A stretch of 24,270 nt of DNA from Neocallimastix lanati (nom. inval.) (lineage: Eukaryota; Neocallimastigomycota; Neocallimastigomycetes; Neocallimastigales; Neocallimastigaceae). This document shows, piece by piece, positions 1 to 9,117 of this stretch. The stretch lies in the NCBI GenBank assembly GCA_016946835.1, contig JACVTC010000485.1:1-24270 (forward strand), in the 5' to 3' direction. The notes under the pieces were generated by a model. The model did no database searches. It saw only the letters and a list, made by a program, of their open reading frames with translations, and was not told the DNA's origin. The stretch's first letter is position 1; every line of letters starts with the position of its first letter. The translations under genes and the position numbers were made by a program.

Positions 1-115
1 AAAGTTTTAATTCAGTAGCCCAGGACTTTATATCTAAATTGTCCTTGCTAAGCTTCACTATGTCTCGTAATTCTTTCTTTAATTCTTTAAAACTTAAAGT
101 ACTTTTAGTAGACAT
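1..115 (-). CDS. Gag N-terminus of element A2 (partial, cut by window edge)
   Basis: This is the first 38 codons of a Ty3/gypsy Gag, read from an ATG at 113-115 and running off the left edge of the window. By eye the DNA is identical to 8054-8168, the start of the complete gag of element A, so the same protein is expected. The N-terminus begins MSTKSTLSFKELKKEL, a lysine/glutamate-rich start also found in the gag of element C. The leader and LTR to the right match those of element A in the same order. Only the N-terminal segment is visible, so whether this copy is intact cannot be judged. Confidence 0.85.
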   Translation of the reverse strand, partial: MSTKSTLSFKELKKELRDIVKLSKDNLDIKSWATELKL

Positions 116-293
116 TTTTTTAGTTAATAATTTTTTTATTGTAAATTAACGAGGTTATTAAATACGAATAAATTTGAAAGTCCAACTTTAAAAATATAAT
201 TTAACAAGTAATTTAATATCGAATCAATTTTTAAACAATATATCTTAGTAATTTTTGAAAATAATAATTTTATTTGCTTTCTTTAGTAAGTAT

Positions 294-486
294 AAGCTCG
301 AAATCCTTATCGACAACTTAGTAGAAATTATAAAGCACGAGGTTCTTTTAAGTTCGACTCTTTTTAAGAATAATTTTTAAGTTCGAAATCTTTATCGACA
401 ACTTAATAGAATAATTTTAAGTTCGAAATCTTTATCGACAACTTAATAGAATATTTTTCAAGCTCGAAATCTTTATCGACCACTTG
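294..486 (-). repeat. Tandem hairpin array in A2 leader
   Basis: Five units spaced about 40 bp apart carry the core TCGAAATCTTTATCGA (plus strand) inside AAG/CTT arms, so each unit can fold as a bulged hairpin in the leader RNA. They match the array at 8351-8539 of element A, except the second unit, which carries an indel and is rearranged. The array ends about 180 nt upstream of gag. Confidence 0.75.
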
Positions 487-654
487 AATTTTGTAATTTA
501 GTATATTTGTAGTAATAAATTTAGAAGCAAAGTTTTATTTATTATTTTCACCTTTCAAAAATTTTTCTTTTTAAACGATAAATATTGTATTGTTATAGCT
601 AATAAAATTATTAATTAATTATAATTATTAAATACAAAAAAATAATCTTTATTG

Positions 655-786
655 TCGTACAATCTGATAGTACACACTGTCTGACGTGCAGCTTACCTAA
701 TGGTGTCATGCCACGCGTGTGCCACGATTACTATATTCAATATAAAATATAGCAGTTCAGAGCCACTAGCCCAATTACTATGTAGG
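655..786 (-). other. GC-richer leader block, A2 copy
   Basis: This is a local rise in GC within an AT-rich leader, matching 8707-8840 in element A almost base for base. It contains short inverted repeats (GTAC/GTAC and CTATATT/AATATAG) and a CCACGCGTG segment. Retention in both copies may only reflect their recent common origin. The function is unknown. Confidence 0.45.
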
Positions 787-1062
787 CTAAACTTAATCCG
801 ATAATCTATGTACGGAATAAAAAAAATTTTAAAAGTATTCAATAATATTTTTATTAATAATAAAAATTAACTAAAAACACAATATTTTCAAAGTAAATTA
901 AGATTCTTTTACAGGAATTATTAAACAAATAAAGTATCAGTAATAAAAAAAATAAAAAAAAATTTAAATGGCGAAGTTAGCCAAAGTCTGATACTTTATA
1001 TAATAAGTGCCTTATAACTAGCACAAAGAAAAGTAAAAAAATATATATAAAAAAAAAACAAT

Positions 1063-1290
1063 CTTACGCCTTCGGTGACGTAAGCTCCTTATTCGCCAGT
1101 GCTTGGAAAGTACCCGCACCTTCGTGTGTTGAAACGTTGAAGGCTGAACTATTATTACCGGGTCGGTAACCAAATACCTTCGTCTACTTTCCAATTAATC
1201 TCCAAATTAACTACTATTCAATAACCTACTATGAATAGAGTTAATTTGTTGCTATCTGAGAATACACTGTGTATGAGCTCTATCCGCTCC
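1063..1290 (-). ncRNA. Conserved structured leader RNA, A2 copy
   Basis: This 228-nt copy is almost identical to 9118-9345 of element A and shares its architecture with 12115-12345 of element B. It includes the 5' box GGAGCGGATAGAGCTC, the terminal hairpin with loop TCACCGAAGG and the CTGGCGAATAAGGA segment. See the element A entry for the helices. It is part of the retrotransposon RNA rather than a free-standing gene. Confidence 0.7.
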
Positions 1291-1480
1291 TTGTTATAAT
1301 TTTACAAAATTTGTTTTTTTAGAATCTTAATTTTACTTATTTAAAAAAAATTTTTTTTTATATATATATCAAACAAGCGCCATAGGTTAATCAAAGGATT
1401 AACGACTTACTTGTTTATCAATATAAAATAAAAAAAATTAAAAAAAAATCTATGTTATTTACTATTATTTCTATTTAATT

Positions 1481-1497
1481 CCCCGATATCTTCACCA
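1481..1497 (-). other. Primer binding site of A2 (candidate)
   Basis: On the minus strand the sequence TGGTGAAGATATCGGGG starts 6 nt downstream of the 5' LTR end. TGG at this position is the expected complement of a tRNA CCA end. It differs by one base from the element A site (TGGTGGAGATATCGGGG). The primer tRNA was not identified. Confidence 0.5.
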
Positions 1498-1503
1498 TAT
1501 AAA

Positions 1504-1843
1504 TGTTAAGGTTTTAGAGAATTAAATAAAAATAAAGTAAGAAACACAAATTTTATTTTTTTTATTTATTATTTTTATTTATAAATTTATTTTATTTTAT
1601 TTTATTTTATTTTATTTTATTTTATTTTATTTTATTTGATGATATTTAAAAATTAGTAGCAAAATTTACAACTATTTATACTTTTTTTTTCAAGGCATAA
1701 AAGTTGTTCTTGCCACTAAATTACATTTTATTATTATTTTTCTTTTTATATATAAAAACTATTAAATTTAAATTGATTTTTATAATCAATTATATAAAAT
1801 TTAATTATAACAATATAAATAAAATACATTTATAATATTAATA

Positions 1844-1889
<46 letters not shown>

Positions 1890-2376
1890 CTATCTAAAAT
1901 ATTACTAATAAGAATTTATTTAATTGGCTAAAATTTTTATTACAATCTGTTAAAATATTCAAATAAAAATAAAAATACTATTCTAATATAAAGGTTTTTA
2001 ATAAAATAAAATATTTTTCAATATAAAATAAAACATTTCGATATAAAATTTTATAATAAAAGTTAAAATATAATATATAAATTTTTAATTATCAATATAT
2101 AAAAATATTATTAATACAAATTTTCATTATTAATATAAAAATAAAAAAATAAGATTTATTATTAATATTGTTAATATAAGTTTTAAATATATAAAAATAT
2201 TACTATTAATATAAGATTTAATATAAAAATTATAAAGTTTAATATAATTTTTGATCTAATTTTTAATCTTTGAATTTAAAAATTTATTAAAGTACAAAAA
2301 TAATAATGTACACATAATGTATTAGAAATAAATCGTAGATTTAATTAAGAATGCATTATTTAGTACATTCTTATCA
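1504..2376 (-). repeat. 5' LTR of element A2
   Basis: This 873-bp LTR is bounded by TG...CA and belongs to the same family as 2381-3246 and 9561-10423. It is set apart from those two by an uninterrupted TTTTA pentanucleotide tract near 1586-1637, by AGTAAGAAAC instead of AGTAAAGAAAC near the start, and by a T run of 37. It therefore belongs to a different element rather than being a duplicate created by recombination within A. A candidate minus-strand TATA box lies at 1673-1680. Confidence 0.92.
1673..1680 (-). promoter_or_regulatory. TATA box in A2 5' LTR
   Basis: TATAAATA on the minus strand, about 170 nt before the LTR end, is placed as expected for the U3/R boundary of an LTR promoter. 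It is conserved in all four LTRs of the A and C families in this window. Confidence 0.6.
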
Positions 2377-2380
2377 TTAA
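2377..2380. repeat. Target-site duplication TTAA, left of element A
   Basis: TTAA lies exactly between the end of the A2 LTR (2376) and the start of the element A 3' LTR (2381). The same four bases follow the other end of element A at 10424-10427. A 4-bp duplication is within the 4-5 bp usual for Ty3/gypsy integrases. Confidence 0.75.
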
Positions 2381-2714
2381 TGTTAAGGTTTTAGAGAATT
2401 AAATAAAAATAAAGTAAAGAAACACAAATTTTATTTTTTTATTTATTATTTTTATTTATAAATTTATTTGATTTTATTCGATTTTATTTTATTTTATTTT
2501 ATTTTATTTGATGATATTTAAAAATTAGTAGCAAAATTTACAACTATTTATACTTTTTTTTCAAGGCATAAAAGTTGTTCTTGCCACTAAATTACATTTT
2601 ATTATTATTTTTCTTTTTATATATAAAAACTATTAAATTTAAATTGATTTTTATAATCAATTATATAAAATTTAATTATAACAATATAAATAAAATACAT
2701 TTATAATATTAATA

Positions 2715-2759
<45 letters not shown>

Positions 2760-3246
2760 CTATCTAAAATATTACTAATAAGAATTTATTTAATTGGCTA
2801 AAATTTTTATTACAATCTGTTAAAATATTCAAATAAAAATAAAAATACTATTCTAATATAAAGGTTTTTAATAAAATAAAATATTTTTCAATATAAAATA
2901 AAACATTTCGATATAAAATTTTATAATAAAAGTTAAAATATAATATATAAATTTTTAATTATCAATATATAAAAATATTATTAATACAAATTTTCATTAT
3001 TAATATAAAAATAAAAAAATAAGATTTATTATTAATATTGTTAATATAAGTTTTAAATATATAAAAATATTACTATTAATATAAGATTTAATATAAAAAT
3101 TATAAAGTTTAATATAATTTTTGATCTAATTTTTAATCTTTGAATTTAAAAATTTATTAAAGTACAAAAATAATAATGTACACATAATGTATTAGAAATA
3201 AATCGTAGATTTAATTAAGAATGCATTATTTAGTACATTCTTATCA
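2381..3246 (-). repeat. 3' LTR of element A
   Basis: 866 bp, TG...CA, apparently identical to 9561-10423 outside the T run at 2719-2754. It shares with that LTR the interrupted pentanucleotide tract (TTTGATTTTATTCGA) that the A2 LTR lacks, which pairs these two as one element. It starts 18 bp beyond the pol stop codon, with the purine tract in between. A TATA box is at 2545-2552 on the minus strand. Confidence 0.95.
2545..2552 (-). promoter_or_regulatory. TATA box in element A 3' LTR
   Basis: TATAAATA on the minus strand, in the same LTR position as at 9725-9732. In a 3' LTR it could drive read-out transcription into the adjacent A2 LTR. Confidence 0.5.
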
Positions 3247-3262
3247 AGATGCCCCGACGAAG
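3247..3262 (-). other. Polypurine tract region of element A
   Basis: On the minus strand the stretch CGTCGGGGCATCT abuts the 3' LTR (TGATAAG). Element C has the same arrangement (GTGGGGGCATCT then TGGTAAAG). The block GCTTGAGTCTT..GGGGCATCT is conserved between the two elements and overlaps the end of pol. The purine run is short and interrupted by CATCT, which is unusual for a plus-strand primer. Confidence 0.5.
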
Positions 3263-3264
3263 AC

Positions 3265-6200
3265 TCAAGCTTCTCTGTAAGCGGAGTTAAACTTTACTAA
3301 ATTTTTAAAATGAACATTCCTATCGAGTTGTTTCCCAGTTTTCTGATCGATTAAGGTTGCCGTGTTGAATTGAATTTTTAAAATTTTAAATGGTCCATTG
3401 TAATATGGTTCTAGCTTAGTGCGGCTAAAGTTTCTAACAAGAACAAGATCACCAGCCTTTAATTCTTTTCCTTTTTTCATACTTATTTGTTCTTCTCGTC
3501 TTGTTGCCCAATACTTGTTAGCATTCTTCACATTTTCGCATGCTTCTCTAGTCCATTGATAATGACGAACAAATTTTTCCATTAAGATTTCATCATATGA
3601 TTTACCTGCATTTTCAATTGTTCTTATGGCTATATCATAAGGCTGTTGGTCTTCTCTTCCATATACTAATTCAAAACTAGAATGTCCAGTAGCTGTATTT
3701 TTGGTAGTTCGAAGTGCCCATAAAGCAGAAGGTAAAACTTCATCCCAATCTTGATTTTTCCTTCCTAATAAACGGAGTAATTTTCCAATTTCTTTATTTC
3801 GATTTTCAGTAAGGCCATTTGATTCAGGGTGGTAAGTAGCTACAAATTTAACATATACATCATAAAGATCAAGAAAGATTTTAGTCATATCAGAAGTGAA
3901 TTGGACTCCATTATCAGTAGTAATAACTTGAGGTACACCATGTCTTGCAAAAACGTTTATTAAAAATTTAATTATATCAGAGGAAGTTATGTTTTCAGTG
4001 GGTTCGGCTTCAACCCATTTGGTAAAGTAATCAACAGTTACTATAATATATTGATTATTATTTCTTGTTTTTGGTAACGGTCCTATAATATCTAATCCTA
4101 AATGCACAAAGGGACCCTCCACTTTAGTTGGATGGTTTTCGGTTGGTTCTGGATATGGTTGAGGACGATTTAATTGGCATTTTTCACAATTACTAACAAT
4201 TCTTTTGATATCTTTAATCATATGATTCCAATAAAAGTTTTTCTTAAGTCTTTGATATGTTTTGTAATATCCTTCGTGGCCAATATTATGAGCTTCTAAA
4301 ATTAATTTAAACCTTTCATTTTCGTCCGTTATTAATTTTCTATAATTTCCATTGTCGATAAAGTAATCTTCACCATCAATAACAGTAAACTTTTCATTAA
4401 TAAATTCCTTTATAACCTTAGATAATAATTCTTCATTATTTCCATTAGTAATTTTTGTTAATAATATCTTTCTCTCTTCCTTACTTTTCATTCTTGAAAG
4501 AGCATCAGCTAACACATTCTTTTTGCCTGATTCATATTTTATATTAATTCCAAGCATACTAGCGGTTAGACACCATCTTGTTTGCCTTGCATTCAAAGGT
4601 TCTTTATTCTTAAATAAACCAACTAATGGTTTATGATCTGTGTAAATAGTTGTAGGTAATGGATTTCCTTCAATATAAGATTTAAATTTAGTCATACAGT
4701 AAAATAAAGCTGTTCCTTCCAAATCTGTGATACCATAATTCTTTTCAGTTTTCTTCAAACTTCTACTTATAAAGTGTATTGGATGCTCCTTACCGGTTTC
4801 TTCTTCTTTTTGTAAAAGAACTCCACCAATTCCATTATACGAAGCATCAGTTCTAATGATAAAAGGTTTGTCAAATGACGGAAATTTTAGAATAGGTGCA
4901 TTGATTAATTTTTCTTTTAGGAGTTCAAAGCTTTCTTGTTGTTCTTTATTCCATTCATATTTAGTATTCTTTTTCAATAATTTACATAAAGGTGAGGTAA
5001 TTTGAGCATATTTAGGGATAAAGTCACGATAATACCCTATTGCTCCTAGAAATGATCTTAATTCATGAATTGATGAAGGTGCTTCCCACTTCTTAATAGC
5101 TGTTATTTTACTTTCCATGGGACTTAATCCTTTAGTAGTAAGTTTGTGACCTAATACATCAACTTCAGTTTGAAGAAAATGGCACTTTTCAATATTAATT
5201 TTTAACTTGTTTTCTTTAAATACTTCTAATACTTGTTTAATATGAATTAAATGTTCTTCGATACTTTTTGAATAGATCAAAACATCATCAATAAATACGT
5301 ATACAAATTCACCAATAAAAGGGAATAAAATTTTATTCATTTCTCTTTGGAAGGTTGAGGGAGCTCCAGTAAGTCCAAAAGGCATAACCTTAAATTGATA
5401 ATTTCCAAACTTAGTAGTGAAAGTGGTTACTTCAACGCTTTCTTCATCCATTAAGATTTGGTGAAAACCAGAAAATAAATCAAGAGTTGTAAATATTTTA
5501 GCTCCTCCGAGACTATCAAAAATTTCATCTATATATGGAACTGAATAAGAATCTTTTTCTGTCATATCATTGACTTTTCGGTAGTCAATGCACAAGCGCC
5601 ACTTTCCATTGTGTTTTAGAATGAGTACTACTGGAGATGACCATTCTGAACAGGATGGTTCTATCAATCCTTTCTTAATAAGCTTTGTAAGTTCTTCTTT
5701 TAAGATATCTGATTTTAATTTAGTTAACCTATAACTTCTTAATTTTACTGGCTTTGCATTTGCTTTCAAACGGATCTTATGTGGTGAAAGTTTAGAAGGA
5801 GTTAGTTCTTCTGTTGAAGTGGCAACTATGTCAATCATTTCTTTGAGAATTTTAATAATTTGTTCTTTATAATCTTTATTTAAGGTACTTAAAAATTCAT
5901 CACTCTCAATAAATTCCATTGGAGTTAATTCCTTTATAATTTCCTTTTCATTATTCGTTTCTTCAACTTTTCTAATAGTGCAGATTATACTTTCTTCATC
6001 ATAATATTGATTATTTATTTTAGCTATTTCTTCGTATTCACTTTCTGACAAAAGTTTACATAGACTGTTTAAGGTTGGATGAATAAATAAACAATGATCG
6101 ATTTGAGTTTTAAAGTTTATTAACATATCATAAAATGAGTCTTCTTTCTCAATAATTCTAAAGTCCGCATTAAATTCATAATTATTAATTTTTACTGGTA

Positions 6201-7080
6201 ATCGAACAATAATTCCTTCCGAGTATTCTTCATCTTGTGTTGCTAGTTGGATTCTTCCACGACTTTTTCCAACTGTTTCATATTCACCAGGTAATTTATC
6301 AAAATACTGCTTAGTAACGATGCTTAGGTTACTACAAGAATCAATTAAAAGTTTTCCTAGTACTCCGTCAACACTTGCATCAACCATTGCTAAGTCTTCT
6401 TCGGCTACTTCATTACTTTTACTTATGTAGCTATGGTCATAGTTATTTACTAATAAAGTTCGTGCTATTACATTGTCTACAGTTCCAATTATTTTAGACT
6501 TTTCTAACTTTAAACCTTGAGTTAATTGTGAACGAATTTTAGGACATGCATTCAAGAGTTGACCTATCGTAATACTGGATTTAAGATTATTTAAATCATC
6601 CATAATATTGTAAGGTTCTTTATTATTCATCATTTTGATATTCCTTTTTACTAATTGAGTATTTCCATTATTAGTTTCCTTAGTTTTTGTTGAAATTAAT
6701 TTTTCCAAAGTATTAGTTTTATTTTGTTGATTATCTTTATTCATTTCTAGATCTTCTATTTCATTATCGATTACAAGTATATCTTCAGATTCAACTTTTT
6801 CCTTTCCTTTTGATGAATAATTGTTGTTTTCTTCTTTACTTTCTCTTACTCTTGTCATATTTCTTAATTCCTTTTCTTTTTGTTTTTCTTTGTTAATATT
6901 TGGTTGAGTTAAAATTGAAGGAAGTATTTGATTTTTATAAACTTTATTTGGTTTATTATGCAGCTCATTTTCTTTCTTCTTTCTTAAAGCAGGAGTTGCA
7001 AAAGGACGTGGATTATCTTTTAAACTTTTATGTACTTTCTTGGAATTATTTTCTTCTTTTTCGCTGTTATTATCATTCAT
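3265..7080 (-). CDS. pol: Pol polyprotein of element A: protease, reverse transcriptase, RNase H, integrase
   Basis: A 1271-codon ORF from the first ATG; the frame is open a further 63 codons upstream to the gag frameshift site, so the product is expected as Gag-Pol. Residues 1-230 are a basic, Asn/Lys-rich linker. Protease is near 235-330, with D247 in IDSC where most retropepsins have DSG or DTG. RT is about 430-650, with D534 and FIDD at 596-599. RNase H is about 735-865, with D745, E788, D815 and D859. Integrase has an HHCC zinc finger (H931, H935, C965, C968) and a D997, D1056, E1092 triad with 35 residues between the last two. A GPF module follows at 1229-1231. There is no chromodomain, unlike element B. 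No internal stop or frameshift is seen. Product identity is certain; the protease variant is the only catalytic oddity. Confidence 0.96.
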   Translation of the reverse strand: MNDNNSEKEENNSKKVHKSLKDNPRPFATPALRKKKENELHNKPNKVYKNQILPSILTQPNINKEKQKEKELRNMTRVRESKEENNNYSSKGKEKVESEDILVIDNEIEDLEMNKDNQQNKTNTLEKLISTKTKETNNGNTQLVKRNIKMMNNKEPYNIMDDLNNLKSSITIGQLLNACPKIRSQLTQGLKLEKSKIIGTVDNVIARTLLVNNYDHSYISKSNEVAEEDLAMVDASVDGVLGKLLIDSCSNLSIVTKQYFDKLPGEYETVGKSRGRIQLATQDEEYSEGIIVRLPVKINNYEFNADFRIIEKEDSFYDMLINFKTQIDHCLFIHPTLNSLCKLLSESEYEEIAKINNQYYDEESIICTIRKVEETNNEKEIIKELTPMEFIESDEFLSTLNKDYKEQIIKILKEMIDIVATSTEELTPSKLSPHKIRLKANAKPVKLRSYRLTKLKSDILKEELTKLIKKGLIEPSCSEWSSPVVLILKHNGKWRLCIDYRKVNDMTEKDSYSVPYIDEIFDSLGGAKIFTTLDLFSGFHQILMDEESVEVTTFTTKFGNYQFKVMPFGLTGAPSTFQREMNKILFPFIGEFVYVFIDDVLIYSKSIEEHLIHIKQVLEVFKENKLKINIEKCHFLQTEVDVLGHKLTTKGLSPMESKITAIKKWEAPSSIHELRSFLGAIGYYRDFIPKYAQITSPLCKLLKKNTKYEWNKEQQESFELLKEKLINAPILKFPSFDKPFIIRTDASYNGIGGVLLQKEEETGKEHPIHFISRSLKKTEKNYGITDLEGTALFYCMTKFKSYIEGNPLPTTIYTDHKPLVGLFKNKEPLNARQTRWCLTASMLGINIKYESGKKNVLADALSRMKSKEERKILLTKITNGNNEELLSKVIKEFINEKFTVIDGEDYFIDNGNYRKLITDENERFKLILEAHNIGHEGYYKTYQRLKKNFYWNHMIKDIKRIVSNCEKCQLNRPQPYPEPTENHPTKVEGPFVHLGLDIIGPLPKTRNNNQYIIVTVDYFTKWVEAEPTENITSSDIIKFLINVFARHGVPQVITTDNGVQFTSDMTKIFLDLYDVYVKFVATYHPESNGLTENRNKEIGKLLRLLGRKNQDWDEVLPSALWALRTTKNTATGHSSFELVYGREDQQPYDIAIRTIENAGKSYDEILMEKFVRHYQWTREACENVKNANKYWATRREEQISMKKGKELKAGDLVLVRNFSRTKLEPYYNGPFKILKIQFNTATLIDQKTGKQLDRNVHFKNLVKFNSAYREA

Positions 7081-7241
7081 TTTTCTTTTTACAGCATTTA
7101 TAATGATATCATCCTCACTTTCAGTTGTGTCACTAAAATCAGATTCTTCAGATTCTTCGTTAAAGGAATTATTATCAATTGGAGTATTCTTAGTAAAAGT
7201 ATTATTTTGTAAATTATTTAATGAAGCTATTGTTTTGTCAT

Positions 7242-7275
7242 TGGGAGTGCTTCTGCTCCCATTTAGAAGTTTAAA
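7242..7275 (-). promoter_or_regulatory. Programmed -1 ribosomal frameshift signal, gag/pol of element A
   Basis: The gag frame reads TCT TTA AAC TTC TAA, so the heptamer T TTA AAC (7269-7275) fits the X XXY YYZ rule and is a well-known efficient -1 slip site. After a 7-nt spacer comes a hairpin, TGGGAG/CTCCCA with an 8-nt loop (7242-7261). A -1 slip enters the pol frame, which is open for 63 codons before the first ATG of pol. The same heptamer, spacer length and stem occur in element C, with the outermost pair changed from T-A to A-T. Whether a longer pseudoknot forms was not tested. Confidence 0.85.
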
Positions 7276-8168
7276 GACTTTTTGGAATATATTTCTTTTT
7301 TATTTTTTTCCATAATCTTATTTAATTGAGGGCAATAGTATGAGTAATGACCTTCTTCCTTACAGAAGAAGCAAGTTTTAACGGATAAATTTCTCATTTT
7401 CTGGGTTGATTCTTCTATAATATCTTGAGGTTTCAGTTTATTATTTGTTTGACTTGTTTGGAAAGTTTCGTTTCTTCTTTTAGGATAAAGTCTTGAAGTA
7501 GTACTGTTTTGATTATTTTGATTATGCTGGGAATTATTAACATTATAGGTATTAATATTATTGTTCCTTACAGAAAGTCTATCTACTTTCTCGGCAATTT
7601 TGAAAGCTTTCTCCATACTTATATCATCTTTAAGGGATAATTTCTTCCAGGCTTCATAATTATTTTGAATAGAATCAATATAATCTAGTACACCGATGCG
7701 CTTTCTTCTCTTTTTATCAAGTTTAGTGTACAAAGTTCTATATCTTACATTAAAGTCCTTAATCTTTTCGTTTCTTTTAATTCGCATTGCACGAAGTTCT
7801 TTAAGAAGTAAATTTTGGTCTTCTTTAATACCGTAAAAATTTTCAAGACTTGAAATAATTTTTTCAAGAGAAGGAAATTTATCATCATCAACATTTTCTT
7901 CTTCATCATCTTCTTCTTCATCTGATGAATCATCACTTTCATCATCACTATCTTCTCCCAAATCTTCAATAACGCGTTGTACTTCACCAGAGCTGGTAAG
8001 TAAACAAGCATTAAATATTGTTTCCGGATCTGTGATACCTTGTATCTTGATCCAAAGTTTTAATTCAGTAGCCCAGGACTTTATATCTAAATTGTCCTTG
8101 CTAAGCTTCACTATGTCTCGTAATTCTTTCTTTAATTCTTTAAAACTTAAAGTACTTTTAGTAGACAT
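7263..8168 (-). CDS. gag: Gag of element A
   Basis: A 301-residue structural protein that should form the virus-like particle and bind genomic RNA. The N-terminal half is helical and charged. Around residues 70-100 there is a run rich in Asp, Glu and Ser. The C-terminal nucleocapsid part has one CX2CX4HX4C zinc knuckle at 266-279 (CFFCKEEGHYSYYC), followed by a basic tail. Its start (MSTKSTLSFKELKKEL) aligns with that of the C gag, supporting the chosen ATG. The stop codon lies 5 nt beyond a -1 slippery heptamer that gives access to pol. The element C homologue has the same layout at about the same length. Confidence 0.93.
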   Translation of the reverse strand: MSTKSTLSFKELKKELRDIVKLSKDNLDIKSWATELKLWIKIQGITDPETIFNACLLTSSGEVQRVIEDLGEDSDDESDDSSDEEEDDEEENVDDDKFPSLEKIISSLENFYGIKEDQNLLLKELRAMRIKRNEKIKDFNVRYRTLYTKLDKKRRKRIGVLDYIDSIQNNYEAWKKLSLKDDISMEKAFKIAEKVDRLSVRNNNINTYNVNNSQHNQNNQNSTTSRLYPKRRNETFQTSQTNNKLKPQDIIEESTQKMRNLSVKTCFFCKEEGHYSYYCPQLNKIMEKNKKEIYSKKSLNF

Positions 8169-8350
8169 TTCGTTTTTAGTTAATAATTTTTTTATTGTAA
8201 ATTAACGAGGTTATTAAATACGAATAAATTTGAAAGTCCAACTTTAAAAATATAATTTAACAAGTAATTTAATATCGAATCAAATTTTAAAACAATATAT
8301 CTTAGTAATTTTTGAAAATAATAATTTTATTTGCTTTCTTTAGTAAGTAT

Positions 8351-8539
8351 AAGCTCGAAATCCTTATCGACAACTTAGTAGAAATTATAAAGCACGAGGT
8401 TCTTTTCGACTACTTTTTTAAGAATAATTTTAAGTTCGAAATCTTTATCGACAACTTAATAGAATAATTTTAAGTTCGAAATCTTTATCGACAACTTAAT
8501 AGAATATTTTTCAAGCTCGAAATCTTTATCGACCACTTG
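8351..8539 (-). repeat. Tandem hairpin array upstream of gag, element A
   Basis: Five units with a period of about 40 bp (starts near 8351, 8390, 8432, 8472, 8512). In leader RNA a typical unit reads AAGT-TG-TCGA-loop-TCGA-ACTT, an 8-bp stem with a 2-nt bulge and an 8-nt loop. The second unit is divergent. Element C carries an analogous array at the same place with different stem sequences. Gag binding or packaging is a guess based on position. Confidence 0.75.
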
Positions 8540-8706
8540 AATTTTGTAATTTAGTATATTTGTAGTAATAAATTTAGAAGCAAAGTTTTATTTATTATTT
8601 TCACCTTTCAAAAATTTTTCTTTTTAAACGATAAATATTGTATTGTTATAGCTAATAAAATTATTAATTAATTATAATTATTAAATACAAAAAAATAATC
8701 TTTATT

Positions 8707-8840
8707 GTCGTACAATCTGATAGTACACACTGTCTGACGTGCAGCTTACCTAATGGTGTCATGCCACGCGTGTGCCACGATTACTATATTCAATATAAAA
8801 TATAGCAGTTCAGAGCCCACTAGCCCAATTACTATGTAGG
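8707..8840 (-). other. GC-richer leader block, element A
   Basis: This block stands out from its surroundings by composition and carries short inverted repeats (GTAC/GTAC, CTATATT/AATATAG). It is shared with A2 (655-786) but not recognised in B or C. No ORF or known RNA class was identified. Confidence 0.45.
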
Positions 8841-9117
8841 ATAAACTTAATCCGATAATCTATGTACGGAATAAAAAAAATTTTAAAAGTATTCAATAAT
8901 ATTTTTATTAACTAATAAAAATTAACTAAAAACACAATATTTTCAAAGTAAATTAAGATTCTATTACAGGAATTATATAACAAATAAAGTACCAGTAATA
9001 AAAAAAAAATAAAAAAAATTTAAATGGCGAAGTTAGCCAAAGTCTGATACTTTATATAATAAAGTGCCTTATAACTAGCACAAAGAAAAGTAAAAAAAAT
9101 TATATAAAAAAAACAAT

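Larger units (their letters stand above)
116..1503 (-). other. 5' leader of element A2
   Basis: This is untranslated leader between the A2 5' LTR (1504-2376) and gag. It is nearly collinear with 8169-9560 of element A, with scattered small differences; for example the second hairpin unit near 333-366 differs by an indel. It contains, in minus-strand order, the primer binding site, a small hairpin near 1370-1415, the conserved structured RNA at 1063-1290, a GC-richer block at 655-786 and the hairpin array at 294-486. No ORF of note is present. Confidence 0.8.

Noticed and set aside
2377-2380. TTAA between two LTRs as a 2-LTR circle junction (CATTAATG)
   Set aside because: The element's own end sequence next to the purine tract would give CT rather than AA, and the same TTAA occurs at 10424-10427, so a target duplication explains it better.
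7745-8011. Overlapping open frame antiparallel or out of frame with gag, and similar frames over pol and element B
   Set aside because: They lie entirely inside well-supported genes and are explained by biased codon composition.
8351-8539. CRISPR-like array
   Set aside because: The 40-bp units are eukaryotic retrotransposon leader hairpins with near-constant short spacers of a few AT-rich bases, not unique spacers.
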